A stretch of 64,000 bases of DNA from Lactuca virosa (lineage: Eukaryota; Streptophyta; Magnoliopsida; Asterales; Asteraceae). Shown here in pieces: positions 43,468-56,818 of this stretch. The notes under the pieces are model-generated. The model worked only from the letters and a program-made list of their open reading frames with translations, was not told the origin of the DNA and ran no database searches. The position numbers and the translations under genes are program-made. Where the stretch lies: contig CAKMRJ010005634.1 of assembly GCA_928212115.1 (NCBI GenBank), positions 262,674,530-262,738,529 on the forward strand. The letters are read 5' to 3'. The number at the start of each line of letters is the position of its first letter. Within the stretch, counting starts at the first letter, position 1.

Positions 43468-45790
43468 TTTGGTAAAATATAACTATTGGTTACGTTTTTG
43501 CAAGCATTATAGTTTTATGTAGAATGATAAATTAAACTTCAAAGTAACATAAAACATCTTAAAAGATAAAATTTTCATTTCAAACTTCGTTTTTTTAATT
43601 CTTATCGCTAGCGATTGAAATGTTTTTGTAACTATGTTGGTATAAGCTGGAAACACTTTCTGTAATACCACTTTCACATTAAGGTCTTATACATCATAAG
43701 GTCATTAGCAATGGCTTATGATAGCAATGTTTTCGAAATTGTTTGACTATTAGTCTAATTCCAGGCTCTCATCAGTGTTGTTGGATTGAGACCTCGTGCG
43801 ACTGCCCACCAGCTCACTATCTTTATGGACCCGATTCTTTCCTTTACCTGTTTCCTATATTTGCACCACATTACCTAGGTGGCGAACTTAAACTCATATT
43901 ACATTTCTTTACCGAAAATTGACACAATACATTACCTATATGGCTATATTAGCAGGAAAATGTATCTATGTTCATTCTATGGGTAAAAAGCAAGACACGT
44001 TGCTATTATTGGTAAATAAATGAAATGCATGTTACTTTATGGGTAAAAATTAAAGCATATTGCCCATATTTGTAAAAACAAGTAAAAATACATTGTCTGC
44101 ATAAACTCACAAACAATAAGGAATATAAATTAACCTAATAGTATCATCAATGAAGTGATCACTATCACGAACTTCAATCTAAAGAACATTAGGTAAATCC
44201 CATGAAGTGATGGGAATCTTGAACTCCTTAAACCACTAGGATCCAACATGATCTTTAATGGAAGGACAACCAGTCGTGTTGTAATCATGAGGTATTGAAT
44301 AATGTTTTCTTCTGAACAATTATGTTATATGTTGCAATCAACCTATAAATTAACCCTTAACTTGTTTGAATTCATCTTGATCCCCAACTAAAAGCAAACC
44401 CAGGTGATGGAAGAAAATTATTTTTTTGGGACAAAACTTCACAAATGATTTTAGTCAAATAATTTACTATATCATGGAATAACTTGATATGGACACAAAG
44501 GAAAGCCACAAGAAATGCCAAAACTCAACCATCAAGCCATATTAATGCCCTATGTAGTCCATATCCCATAAATACTCTGTTTCAATAACTTTAGAATCAC
44601 TTTGTGGGTTTGTTACCTAACACAAGAAGAAGAGAGAGAGGGAGAGGGGGAGAGAGAGGAGGACAGTGTATTAAATTATAATTACATGTTGGTGACCAAT
44701 TATATTCTTCTTGTTGACCTCCTCCGGTGCATTTTCTTCCATTGGCTTTTACCACTACATTGTATTCGATTTCCAAATGCAATGTATCAGAGTTGATGGA
44801 CCCCAAACATTATTTTTCACCCTGAAATAACACTAAATACACTAAAGTAAAATTTATAAGTTTCTATTCACATCAAGTGTGCTTATGATTATATAGTTGT
44901 AGTTATATACAATTTTAAACCAGAAAGAATAACTAGCCTCAAATAATCAACAGATCCCATAGAGTTTTCATTAGGACATGTTCGACCATTGATGATTTCA
45001 TTTGCATTTTAAGAGTAACACATTAAAACTTCAATGTCTAAACCACAAATAAACCCTAATCATAGAACTCAACCAAAATACAGTCCAAAATTCAGATAAA
45101 CATAAAAAAACCGATTCACTTACAGTTGACAGATTATAAGTAACATGGAACTAAATGAATTGCCATAGATCATGAGATTTGAGAGCATGTCCTACATTTA
45201 AAATAGAACTTTTAAAGCCTGTGATTTTAAGTAAAAAAAACCCAATATTTTAGTTGGGAAAGAAGTGGAAGAAAGGATAGGAAGTCGAGATTGTTTCCTG
45301 AAAAATCTAAAAAAAATGGTGTTGAATCCTGTGACTGGAGGCAAAAGAAGACCATAACCACGAGAATGATGTACCTCGTCTATATTTTGTTCAGGAAAAT
45401 GTCCATGACCTTGTTGTCGAAGCGTACCTGCCAATAAAGTTAAATCATATATCAGAGAAAGAGTTTGACATTTTTTAAAAAATGAAGCACCGGATATGAT
45501 GTTGTTCTTGCCTTCAAATTTTATTTATGCAAAACCACACCGGTGTGTGCGTGTGTTTTTTTGAAGGTAGAGGGTAGGGTTAGAATAAATAACGGTGGTG
45601 GAGTGGATGGAGGAGAACAAAGGAACCGGACGTGTTGAGACTTTGATGGGGAAGAACTCAACTTTTGAAATTTGAACTGATACTTGGAATGGGAACGATA
45701 TTTAGGTGATGCATGTCAAAATAAGCAGGTGACTATCGCATTGATGTGGTTTTTCCTCATAGGGAAGATGGAAATGGCGTTTGGAGATAG
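43468..45790. other. Unassigned AT-rich DNA up to the assembly gap
   Basis: No recognised gene. There is a (GA)-rich tract at 44627-44665. A minus-strand 78-codon frame at 45198-45434 has no recognisable domain. Could include untranslated or intronic host sequence. Confidence 0.3.
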
Positions 45791-46577
45791 NNNNNNNNNN
45801 NNNNNNNNNNNNNNNNNNNNNNNNNNNNNNNNNNNNNNNNNNNNNNNNNNNNNNNNNNNNNNNNNNNNNNNNNNNNNNNNNNNNNNNNNNNNNNNNNNNN
45901 NNNNNNNNNNNNNNNNNNNNNNNNNNNNNNNNNNNNNNNNNNNNNNNNNNNNNNNNNNNNNNNNNNNNNNNNNNNNNNNNNNNNNNNNNNNNNNNNNNNN
46001 NNNNNNNNNNNNNNNNNNNNNNNNNNNNNNNNNNNNNNNNNNNNNNNNNNNNNNNNNNNNNNNNNNNNNNNNNNNNNNNNNNNNNNNNNNNNNNNNNNNN
46101 NNNNNNNNNNNNNNNNNNNNNNNNNNNNNNNNNNNNNNNNNNNNNNNNNNNNNNNNNNNNNNNNNNNNNNNNNNNNNNNNNNNNNNNNNNNNNNNNNNNN
46201 NNNNNNNNNNNNNNNNNNNNNNNNNNNNNNNNNNNNNNNNNNNNNNNNNNNNNNNNNNNNNNNNNNNNNNNNNNNNNNNNNNNNNNNNNNNNNNNNNNNN
46301 NNNNNNNNNNNNNNNNNNNNNNNNNNNNNNNNNNNNNNNNNNNNNNNNNNNNNNNNNNNNNNNNNNNNNNNNNNNNNNNNNNNNNNNNNNNNNNNNNNNN
46401 NNNNNNNNNNNNNNNNNNNNNNNNNNNNNNNNNNNNNNNNNNNNNNNNNNNNNNNNNNNNNNNNNNNNNNNNNNNNNNNNNNNNNNNNNNNNNNNNNNNN
46501 NNNNNNNNNNNNNNNNNNNNNNNNNNNNNNNNNNNNNNNNNNNNNNNNNNNNNNNNNNNNNNNNNNNNNNNNNNNNN
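45791..46577. other. Assembly gap (787 N)
   Basis: Unknown bases. Frames crossing the gap are artefacts. Confidence 1.
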
Positions 46578-46697
46578 GTTCTTCTTGACCTGATTGTCTT
46601 TTTCCTCAAAAAAAACACACACGCTCTCTCTCTCTCTCTCTCTGTTCTCATGTTCTTCTTGACCTGATTGTCTTTTTCCTCAAAAAAAACACACACG
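46578..46697. repeat. Tandem duplication at the gap edge
   Basis: The block GTTCTTCTTGACCTGATTGT through to AAACACACACG occurs at 46578 and again at 46652 (period 74 bp), separated by a (CT)n tract. Its position at the gap edge suggests a collapsed or unresolved tandem repeat. Confidence 0.85.
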
Positions 46698-47779
46698 TCA
46701 CTAGAAATTAGAACTCCAAACCCTAATAACTCTTTATAACGATCTTTGAATGTTCTGATCGAAATCGACGATCAACATTACTACTAGACGCTTTGATTGA
46801 AGTTAATAGAAGTGAGATTTGAAGATTTTCTCTTCTTTGAGATTGATTTCAGAGAAACAAACGTATAAGAAGCGTCTTCAAGAGCTGACACAGAGGAGTT
46901 GATTTAACTTGTCGTTCTATATGCGTATCAGAGAAGGTCTAGATCACAGGGGTGTACAAGAACCTTTTGCAAGAGGTGTCTCAAATGGGTCTCGTGTCCA
47001 GATCACAGGAGTGTTCATAGAGAATCGGGTTGGAGGAAATGGGTCTCGTGTTTTTGAATGGAATCTATTTAGGTGCAATGTCTTTTTCTAATGAGAGATG
47101 AGGATACGATGTGCTTGATCTTCCAGTTGGATTTTTGTGGGTTTTCTTGTTTCTTGCTTGATCAATTGATTGGGGATTTTTGAAGTGGATGTTTATGTAT
47201 TCTTTTGTTTCTTAATCATTTGATCTTGGATTTTAGACCTGTGAATTGGGTCTTCATGAGTTCTTCTTTTTCTTGATTATTCCATTTGGGATTTATGATT
47301 TCAGTAATCGATGATGATTTCTTCCCCTGTTCTTGAGCATCGTTCAAGCTTTAAGTTATTTTTTGTTTGGGTTTTATGGGTATTCTTGTTCAAAATTTAA
47401 TGACACCTGCAAATCAGAAACGGAGAGATTGAGGGTAGAACACCTGAAGGTGGATGATGAAAGGGATGTGTTTTTCAAAAAAAAAAATCACAGACCTTTC
47501 ATTGTTTTTGGATTGAATGTGGTTCACAAAGAAGATGAGGAATAGTGGATCCCCCAAGAAAATGTAAACCCCAAGGGCTTCTGTCTTCTATGCCTTTTTT
47601 ATACCCCAAAATATATCAAAAATAGGGTATGTCTTATGAATTTGTAGTGATCGAATCTTGTTGTGTCCTTGCTTGTTGGGAAGACATCTGCGATGAATGT
47701 TGATGGTTTCATCGATTTCTGATCATCATTTTTTATGGTTTGCTTGGAGAAGATGAGTTAGCTTAGCTTCGTATAGGAC

Positions 47780-47810
<31 letters not shown>

Positions 47811-48210
47811 TTAATTGGTTTTTTATTTTCTTTTAATTATAAAAACATTTAAATAAATAAAAAAGCTGAAAAAGCAAGGGCAAATCCGTCATTATAAAAA
47901 AGTTCAAAGCAAATTGAACCAAACCCGCAACAAAATGAAAATTTTGGACCTCTGGTGCTAGTCCAAACCTTTTTGGACCAAAGTGGCAATTTTGAGTATA
48001 CCACAGGGACCATTTGTGCAGATTAGTCATTTAAAAATTTTAAATGAAAGATTTTTACATTTACCAAAAAAAATGGAAACTTGAATTTTGAATTTTGAAT
48101 TCCTTAGAAATATTTTTCGGAAAATAAGGAAATACCAAAAAAATCGAAAATTAGGAATTTCTTAAAAATTGACATGTGTCAATTAGCCTACATAGAAATG
48201 GAACATGTGA
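46698..48210. other. Unassigned DNA right of the gap
   Basis: Short frames (46909-47091, 47333-47545) show no known domain. T-rich stretches could be intron or 5' leader. A (GA)n tract lies at 47784-47812. The segment 47930-48010 (GGTCCCTGTGG..CCACTTTGGTCCAAAAAGG on the minus strand) looks like a common dispersed plant repeat. Sequence at 48170-48210 joins 56496-56530 across element E. Confidence 0.35.
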
Positions 48211-48388
48211 CATTTTGTAACACCCGAAAATTTCAAACCAATTTAAACTTTTAAAAACAACCCAAGTTGCATTAGTTATTACAAAAGGTTTCCAAATAGT
48301 TTATTATTAGAGTATCCCAGAAACAAAATCATGAAAAGTGAGGAGCGGTACGATCACGCCTTTGCCTTGCCACGATCTCCTGATGTAC

Positions 48389-49272
48389 CTGAAACAATAA
48401 TCGATAAATGTAAGCTCGAAGTCTTAGTGAGTTACCCCCAAAATACCCATACACACATAACCATACACACACAGTAACAAACAGCATACTATGGGTCCAA
48501 TCAACCATCGGGTTGGAATACCCCAGGCCCTCAACCATCGAGTTGGAATGCCAACATACTACGAGTCCAATCATCCTCGGGATGGAATACTCTCGGCCCA
48601 CAACCAACGGGTTGGAATGCCCACACTCCTATACATACAACAACTACTATGGGTCCAATCATCAATCGGGATGGGATACCCCAGGCCCTCAACCACCGGG
48701 TTGGAATGCCAACCTACAATGAGTCCAATCATCCTCGGGATGGAATACTCTCGGCCCACAACCATCGGGTTGGATTGCCCACGTACTATGAGTCCAATCA
48801 TCCTCGGGATGGAATACTCGCGGCCCACAACCATCGGGTTGGATTGCCCACATACTCTGAGTCCAATCATCCGCGGGATGGAATACTCGCGGCCCACAAC
48901 CATCGGGTTGGATTGCCCATATAACCAATCAAACATGTGCACCCATATTAGATAATCGTATAACAATCTACCAGACAACATACTAGGGCCCTATCATCCT
49001 CAGGATGGAATACCCTCAACTACCATATCAAGCACGTGCACATATAACAGGTAATCTCCTACCAGCATACAGACAGTCAGACCAACTACAGGTCACTAGG
49101 TATAACCACATCTGATCTACTCGGATACCGATCTAACAGATCATACTAGCATATAATCATCCTATCTACCAGGATACCGTACTAACATATCATAACAGAG
49201 ACCATTCCAAATAACAGAGCAAAGGGTCGGCCTTGGTGCCTCAGACCCTTGGGTACAGTGAGGATAACTCAC
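48389..49272 (-). other. Candidate intron inside left LTR of element E
   Basis: On the minus strand a donor TTCAAG/GTGAGTTATCC (49272-49271) and an acceptor TTATTGTTTCAG/GTACATC (48390-48389) enclose 884 bp including the minisatellite. The right LTR has the same pair at 55351 and 54468, with equal length. Both motifs match those of A. Inferred. Confidence 0.42.
48493..48925. repeat. Minisatellite in left LTR of E
   Basis: About six units of 60-67 bp, with the core GAGTCCAATCATCCTCGGGA, TGGAATACTC, CAACCATCGGGTTGGATTGC. The three right-hand units are almost identical. Homologous to the A minisatellite on the opposite strand. Confidence 0.92.
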
Positions 49273-50414
49273 CTTGAAATGCCGAACTGAAGAGGTAAGA
49301 TCAAGTCCCCCGATCACAGCCACGAACTCCACCACCTAACACTTTGATGAAACCATATCTGTAAGTGACCAAATTACCAGAATACCCTTGAAAGTCAAAC
49401 TGGTCAACTCTTCGTCAAAGTCAAAGTCTTGGTCAAAGTCAGCCTTCCTGATTGACCCTACTCACCGAGTTAGTCCATTGACTCGCCGAGTTCCTAAACT
49501 CAGAAAATCCTCATATCACGACTCAACTCGTCGAGTTCATCAATCCCCGAGTCCTAACCTGTCCAACTCACTGAGTCACCATTGAACTCACTGATCCTTA
49601 TCATAACTAGTTGGGTTAGGGTTTGCGACCCGACTTGTCGAGTCCAAGAACAGACTCGCCGAGTTCACTTAAGTCATCCTCATTCAGACAACTTCAGTCC
49701 ATCCCACTGCTTCCAACTCATAGATCTAGACTCCTAGGGCTAGTTTTACACGTAAAGTTTCCAACTTTATGTGGATGCAAGGTGATTTTGGCTCAATATA
49801 AGCTAGAGAGAAGGTTCAAGACAAGAATGGTCACAAACAAGCTAAAGGGCTGATACTTTATGCCTCCATGGACCAAGATAACTCTAGATCTGAAGTTGCA
49901 ACCTCAGATCTAGTCCCAAGACCCAAAATGGATCCTAAACATGCTAAATAGCCCCAAATCATCATCCAAGAATAGATCTAGAAGGGAAGAGCTCAAGGCA
50001 ACGACTTGTTACCTCCAAAATGTACCCAAGATGAAGTAGATTCTGGATCTACACGAATTCCTTGATGCTAGCCTCTTGATCTACAAGTTTCCTTCACTAG
50101 AATCACCTTCCAAAGCTCAAAACTCTCAGCAATGGCTCACACACGATTTTAGGGTTTACTGACTCTCAAGGGGTAACAAAGAGGCTGGGGTGAGGACATA
50201 AGGTCCTTTAAATAGGGTGCAAACCCTAAAATTAGGGTTTTCTCTTCCCAGCACTGACTCGTCGAGTCCCGCCGCCGACTCAGCGAGTCGGGTCACTTAA
50301 CACGTGCCCAACACCCGCTCCGACTCGACGAGTTAAGACACCTACTCGTCGAGTCTACTCCTCCTATATACACATAGCACCCCGAAATTATATTCCTGAA
50401 TTTGGGATGTTACA

Positions 50415-50427
50415 ACTCTCCCCCACT
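50415..50427 (-). promoter_or_regulatory. Polypurine tract of element E
   Basis: Minus strand GTGGGGGAGAGT immediately before the LTR TG. Confidence 0.8.
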
Positions 50428-52290
50428 TAAATTAGGCTTCGTCCTCGAAGCCTGCTGCAACACACAATTTCGGATAACACTGCTGCATTGCAGCCTCCGG
50501 TCTCCCAAACCAGCCCAAATCTCTTTAGGTGCTACTACCGCGTCCCCTCTAAGGACAACTCCTTCCTGTTATGAACACACTTTCGTGACTTGCGAAAGTT
50601 AGATACTACTATAATTCACTGGGCTCTCTCACAGAACTAATCTATCTTTCCCCTTCCCAAAACTGGCGATAACCCGAGTAACTTGCAATATTGGAAACTC
50701 ATCCTGTCCCCTTCCTGAATCTAGTCCCTTTCCGCGCTGGCAGGATGATGCATCCTTCAGCTTCCGGGCAACTCCCATGAACAACCAGCTATATCACATA
50801 AACGCTCATACCTGGCCCAATCAGCCTCGGGCTGGAATACCAGGTACGCCTACGACGGGTCCAGTCATCCCTAGGATGGTATACCCTCGTATCCTCACGC
50901 ATGTTTAGCCCAATCAACCCTCGGGTTGGAATACCAAACACATCAGGTCCAATCAATCATAGGGTCAGGTCATCCCCATGATGGAATACCCTAGATTGGA
51001 ATACCACGACATTCATAACCCATGTCTACAACCATACTCAGAATCCAAGGATTTATCCTTGCATCTCCTTCAAACTTCTTTGATTCGACACAACCAAGCA
51101 CAGCTTGCCCAAATCTCGTCAATATGTCCAATCCGAACGCGCTCCTACAACAGACATAATCATATAATCTCTATGCCCGCAGCCTATGACTGGAACACCC
51201 TTACGTGGTCCTCAGCATACGTCTGGATTGCCTCTGAGCCCACATCATGAGTCTGGTATGTCCTCCCCGGCCCTCAGCTCATGACTGGAATGCTCCCGGT
51301 GACCGATCGACACTACCGTCGTCACTTCAGTTGCCAAACACTCCTACCCTGCAGGTATCCACTTTCCTCCGCCACTTGAAGGGCCTAATCGACGCTCTTC
51401 TCATCAACAAACAATATATGATACAAAAACTACTACCACACACGAATCACGGTAACTCAAACCATCAATAACATACCTACCACTACCGTCCAACCAGCAC
51501 GACACTCATATCTAACCTATATCACCCCCTTCGGGTTAGAATACCAACATGTCTAATCAATTCAACTATCGAGTCGAAAATTCTCAGGGTTTGTTGGCCT
51601 ACCGCCTCAATCCATCCAAATGCCATAAACGATCAAGAAAAGGTCTAACCCGGTTCCCAGAACCTGAATGACAGGATATTCAAATCCCAAACCTTCCCAA
51701 AACTGACTAATACCCAATCGGATTCACTCTCAGTCCCTAACTGGAGTATTACCCGATCCAAGAAGATGAAACCTCGGAGACACTCTGAACTGATGGAATC
51801 ACCAACATCCTTTGAACTCCGTCCGACCTCTAATAACAACTTCCAATTAGCCAAAATACACCGGAGTCCTTAATATACTGGACCGCCTTATTGCACCCCT
51901 CTAGTAACCTTCATCCAAACTGCATCAGGAAACATCTTCCAGAGCAAACGCCGCATCCGAGAATTTCCAATTCTCCCCCACTTAGAGCACTAACTATTGT
52001 CTACCGGCGGCGAAGCTGGTACGCGACTTAATTGTCCCTATCCGAGGCAACGAACTTCAAAGAATCCGAGCTCCTACTGATGATTTCTGAATCCCTGAAT
52101 CACGACTGCTCGTCCAGGTCTAGCGATTTCTCTGTCTTATCTCTTTCTCTTGAATGCACCACTGGATCCTACCCATCTAAGATCTCTTAACAATACATTC
52201 CCCCTAGCATCTCATACGCCCTAATAACTCACGCAGAAAGAAACGGAACCTCATAATACAAATATGAACAAAATATAGGAAGAAAGACAT
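50428..52290 (-). other. Noncoding internal region of element E replacing pol
   Basis: No pol motif in any frame. Only the extreme end (GCTTCGAGGACGAAGCCT, minus strand) resembles the sequence after integrase in A. Scattered GGGTTGGAATACC pieces recall the LTR minisatellite. Probably deletion plus rearranged filler. Confidence 0.6.
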
Positions 52291-53510
52291 ACCGGCCGTC
52301 ACCTCTGGCGCTGTCCCGGTGTCCTCGGCCATAAGCTATTAGGCATGCCCTTGAGCCTTTGGAGGCTCTACTCTACCCTGACCCCCGTCAGTAAGCCTCA
52401 AGGTGGCTGGTGCTGGGGCCTACACTGGCCTGGCAGCCAAAAGAGGACACTGGGCCTTCATATGGCCCACCTGCTCGCAATGATAACAAAGTCGGACTCT
52501 GGCAGCTGGAGTCTGCTGTCTGTAGTCCCTGGCTATGTGACCCTCCTTGCCACACTTGTGGCACCCAGAAGAAGACCGACAACCTCCATCATGCACCTTG
52601 CCGCACTTCCCACAAGTGCGACTCTTCTGATTTCCCTGTCGATAATCTGTGGCCCTCAACCGTTTCGGCGCAGGCTATGACTGCACCGGGGCCTGTCTCT
52701 GCTCCCTCAGCTGGCGACCTCCTACAACTCCAACAAAGTATCACATCTCTATGTGGACACAAACTGTCTAATGTCCCTCTTGAGCATGCTCAGATACCGG
52801 GTCATCCGAGCCTGCTCCGAAGCAAACTCAGGGCAAAACATCGCCCTCTCCGTAAACATCCTGGTGATCTCCGTCACCGACTTTGAATCCTGTCTCAGCT
52901 CCAAAAACTCCTGAGCCAATCTCTCCCTCTCTACCCGCGGAACATAACGAGTACTGAACATATCCCGAAACTGATCCCAAGTCACCACAGCTCGCTGCGC
53001 GTCAGAGTATGATCCCGTAGTCAACCTCCACCAATCCTTCGCCCCGAGCCTCAAAAGGTTCAGAGCACACCTCACCCTTTGCTCAGCAGGGCACGAACAC
53101 ATGAAGAAACATCCCTCCACATCCGACAACCATCTCATAGCAACGATCGGATCCTGAACCCCGTCGAAGGTAGGGGGCTTCGCATTATCGAAGTCCCGGT
53201 ACTGAAAAGCTAGCCCGACTCCCAACCATGCCGCCGATACAGCTTTTGTAGCTGCCGCGGCAGCCGCCTCAGTGAGGACTGCGTATCTGTCATCAAAGTA
53301 CTCCATCATAGCGGACTTAATAGTCCCAAACAACTCCGGAATCTGACCCCGAAAAATCTCGACCACCTCCTCGCGGACGATCTCCCTGACCCGATCCTCT
53401 GTCCACACCGGCTCCTCCTAGCCGATAATCTCAGGTGCCGTTGGGGCCTCCTGATCACCCTGTCCGGACCCCGATCCGGATCCCGTCACGAAACGCCTCG
53501 TAACGACCAT
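52291..53510 (-). pseudogene. gag: Gypsy gag of element E, nearly complete
   Basis: Starts at the ATG 53510-53508 (MVVTRRFV), one base after a TTTCAG acceptor-like site. One in-frame amber stop at 53420-53418 corresponds to a Gln codon in A (CAG to TAG). The frame then runs from WTEDRVREIVREEV through TIKSAMMEYFDDRYA, PPTFDGVQDPIVAMRWLSDV, KDWWRLTTGSYSDAQRAVVT and RYVPRVERERLAQEFLELRQ to 52749, where a frameshift occurs. The zinc region from 52659 has CGKCGKVHDGGC, CHKCGKEGHIARDY (last Cys changed to Tyr) and CYHCEQVGHMKAQC. After PEVTAG a GGTATGT donor-like sequence follows at the place of the A intron. Confidence 0.88.
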
Positions 53511-54278
53511 TCTGAAATATAACAGAAAGATATCAGGCAATCCGCATAAATGACCGGGAACCAACTCCCGACTAATCGCTAGGGGTTGTGACTTCCTTGC
53601 TACGCGTATGGGTCCTGTGCTTTCAGTAGTACGGGCCCATACTACCTTCCACACCTACCCATATTTGTCTCAAGTATCACCACAACACCCTAACAATATA
53701 CATAAAATAGCGAGCACTCAATCCTCACTCCTAGAGGAAAGCTAACCGTCTCACAACTGACATACCGGTCCCACACAACTCACCCATCCATGAAACTTCC
53801 ACCAACCCTGCAGCACTAGTGTATGCTAGCCATACATAACGCTGGACCCTATAGACTTTCGAATATCCAATCCTACCCTAAGCTCCCAATCAAACAAGAA
53901 TAGAACATAAGGCCAAATCACACATTCTCAGGCTATAAGATCTTAATTATGTATAACTGTGATGCATACACTAAGCAACTATAGTAATGATGTCAATCTC
54001 ATATAAAAGAAACCCTAGGCTAGCAGACATCATGTAATCAGGCAATTCTATCATGAAATTCCTGAAGATCCCTAGCCTAGTACTAGCATGTTGTTCTAAC
54101 ATATCACAATATCAAATAACTTGTATGATATTTTGGGGTCTACTTACTGGCTCCGTCTGATCGTACACCCTGCATCCTCCCTTACTTATTTTGAAAACCA
54201 TTTAAAAACCATTTTGAAAATCTTTCCTTGATTTGAGACTGGATTCACATGAATGTTCCTCCAATTCACTCAAACCAA
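53511..54278 (-). other. Leader of element E
   Basis: Noncoding, homologous to 18125-18886 of A. It ends at the acceptor-like TTTCAG (53513-53512). Confidence 0.7.
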
Positions 54279-54280
54279 GG

Positions 54281-54292
54281 CTCTGATACAAA
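54281..54292 (-). promoter_or_regulatory. Primer binding site of element E, one mismatch
   Basis: Minus strand TTGTATCAGAGC, differing from TGGTATCAGAGC at one base, two bases from the LTR end. Confidence 0.8.
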
Positions 54293-54294
54293 CT

Positions 54295-56490
54295 TGTAAC
54301 ACCCGAAAATTTCAAACCAATTTAAACTTTTAAAAACAACCCAAGTTCCATTAGTTATTACAAAAGGTTTCCAAATAGTTTATTATCAGATTATCCCAGA
54401 AACAAAATCATGAAAAGTGAGGAGCGGTACGATCACACCTTTGCCTTGCCACGATCTCCTGATGTACCTGAAACAATAATCAATAAATGTAAGCTCGAAG
54501 GCTTAGTGAGTTACCCCCAAAATACCCATACACACATAACCATACACACACAGTAACAAACAGTATACTATGGGTCCAATCAACCATCGGGTTGGAATAT
54601 TCCAGGCCCTCAACCATCGGGTTGCAATGCCAACATACTACGAGTCCAATCATCCTCGGGATGGAATACTCTCGGTCTACAACCAACGGGTTGCAATGCC
54701 CACACTCCTATACATACAACAACTACTATGGGTCCAATCATCCATCGGGATGGGATACCCCAGGCCCTCAACCACCGGGTTGGAATGCCAACCTACTATG
54801 AGTCCAATCATCCTCGAGATGGAATACTCTCGGCCCATAACCATCGGGTTGGATTGCCCACGTACTATGAGTCCAATCATCCGCGGGATGGAATACTCGC
54901 GGCCCACAACCATCGGGTTGGATTGCCCACATACTCTGAGTCCAATCATCCGCGGGATGGAATACTCGCGGCCCACAATCATCGGGTTGGATTGCCCATA
55001 TAACCAATCAAACATGTGCACCCATATTAGATAATCGTATAACAGTCTACCAGACAACATACTAGGGCCCTATCATCCTCGGGATGGAATACCCTCAACT
55101 ACCATATCAAGCACGTGCACATATAACAGGTAATCTCCTACCAGCATACAGACAGTCAGACCAACTACAGGTCACTAGGTATAACCACATCCGATCTACC
55201 CGGATACCGATCTAACAGATCATACTAGCATATAATCATCCTATCTACCAGGATACCGTACTAACATATCATAACAGAGACCATTCCAAATAACAGAGCA
55301 AAGGGCCGGGCTTGGTGCCTTAGACCCTTGGGTACAGTGAGGATAACTCACCTTGCAATGCCGAACTGAAGAGGTAAGATCAAGTCCCCCGATCACAGCC
55401 ACGAACTCCACCACCTAACACCTTGATGAAACCATATCTGTAAGTGCCCAAATTACCAGAATACCCTTGGAAGTAAAACTGGTCAACTCTTGGTCAAAGT
55501 CAAAGTCCTTGTCAAAGTCGGCCTTCCTGATTGACCCTACTCGCCGAGTCAGCCCATTGACTCGCCGAGTTCCTAAACTCAGAAAATCCTCATATCATGA
55601 CTCAACTCGCCGAGTCACCCCATGACTCATCGAGTTCATCAATCCCCGAGTCCTAGCCTGTCCAACTCACTGAGTCACCATTCAACTCACTGATCCTTAT
55701 CACAACCAGTTGGGTTAGGGTTTGCGACCCGACTCATCGATTCCAAGAACAGACTCGCCGAGTTCATTTAAGTCATCCTCATTCAGACGACTTCAGTCCA
55801 TCCCACTGCTTCCAACTCATAGATCTGGACTCTTAGGCTAGTTTTACATGTAAAGTTTCCAACTTTACGTGCATGCAATGTGATTTTGGCTCAATACAAG
55901 CTAGAGAGAAGGTTCAAGACAAGAATGCTCACAAACAAGCTAAAGGGCTGATACTTTATGCCTCCATGGACCAAGATAAGTCTAGATCTAAAGTTGCAAC
56001 CTCAGATCTAGTCCCAAGACCCAAAATGGATCCTAAACATGCTAAATAGCCCCAAATCATCATCCAAGAATAGATCTAGAAGGGAAGAGCTCAAGGCAAC
56101 GACTTGTTACCTCCAAAATGTGCCCAAGATGAAGTAGATTCTGGATCTACACGAATTCCTTGATGCTAGCCTCTTGATCTACAAGTTTCCTTCACTAGAA
56201 TCACCTTCCAAAGCTCAAAACTCTCAGCAATGGCTCACACACGATTTTAGGGTTTACTGACTCTCAAGGGGTAACAAAGAGGCTGGGGTGAGGACATAAG
56301 GTCCTTTAAATAGGGTGCAAACCCTAAAATTAGGGTTTTCTCTTCCCAGCACCGACTCGGCGAGTCGGGTCACTTAACACGTGCCCAACACCTGCTCCGA
56401 CTCGACGAGTTAAGACACCTACTCGTCGAGTCTACTCCTTTATTTACACATAGCACCCCGAACTTATACTCCTGAATTTGGGATGTTACA
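54295..56490 (-). repeat. 5' LTR of element E (right)
   Basis: 2196 bp; nearly identical to the left LTR. The minisatellite lies at 54572-55005, palindromes at about 55535-55765 and 56350-56440, and the donor/acceptor pair at 55351 and 54468. Confidence 0.93.
54572..55005. repeat. Minisatellite in right LTR of E
   Basis: Same units and copy number as the left LTR array with a few substitutions. Confidence 0.92.
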
Positions 56491-56495
56491 CATTT

Positions 56496-56818
56496 AAATG
56501 TTTTGTTTATTAGAGGAGGTAGAATCCCCTTATTCCTCCGTAATTATTGTTTCTTCAGATTTGATCGGGTTAACTTTCTATTAAAATTTGGATAATACTG
56601 AGGCATGAGAAAAAAAATAAAAAAACCCAGTCAAAAGCAAATGTTTATACATGCATTGATTAACTGTGCTTCATTCATCATGTTTTGTAGGACTTAAAAA
56701 ATTATTATTTTATTGGTGATTATTTGTACTATTAGCTTAATGGTTTGAACGTTTTAAAAAATAATATTATTATACACAATTTATTTTTTAAAAAAGTTAA
56801 GATTTTATTTATTATATA
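56496..56818. other. Right flank of element E, Helitron-like repeat sequence
   Basis: Joined to 48170-48210 it reads GACATGTG.CA..TTTGTTTATTAGAGG, similar to 43420-43465 of the Helitron candidate. Otherwise AT-rich with no gene. Confidence 0.35.

Larger units (their letters stand above)
48216..50414 (-). repeat. 3' LTR of element E (left)
   Basis: Partner of 54295-56490. Contains the GGGTTGGA(A/T)TGCC minisatellite (48493-48925), ACTCGNCGAGT palindromes (49450-49670, 50260-50360), and a minus-strand TATA-like CTATTTAAAGG near 50206-50217. Confidence 0.93.
48216..56490 (-). mobile_element. Element E: Ty3/Gypsy, gag-only internally deleted copy
   Basis: Bounded by TGTAACACCCG and GGGATGTTACA with target duplication CATTT at 48211-48215 and 56491-56495. 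LTRs are 2199 and 2196 bp, the primer-site-like sequence is next to the right LTR and the polypurine tract next to the left, so it reads on the minus strand. The internal region is only 3.9 kb: leader, gag, then about 1.8 kb without any protease, RT, RNase H or integrase. It belongs to the same family group as A. Confidence 0.93.

Noticed and set aside
45684..46696. Long frames of about 270-327 codons across the N gap
   Set aside because: They consist almost wholly of unknown bases; no protein can be inferred.
46909..47545. Host gene right of the gap
   Set aside because: Short frames with no known domain and no clear exon structure; left as unassigned.
48491..48955. 154-codon frame in the LTR of E (and 54570-55034)
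   Set aside because: Open only because of the minisatellite; the same repeat gives open frames in several phases on both strands.
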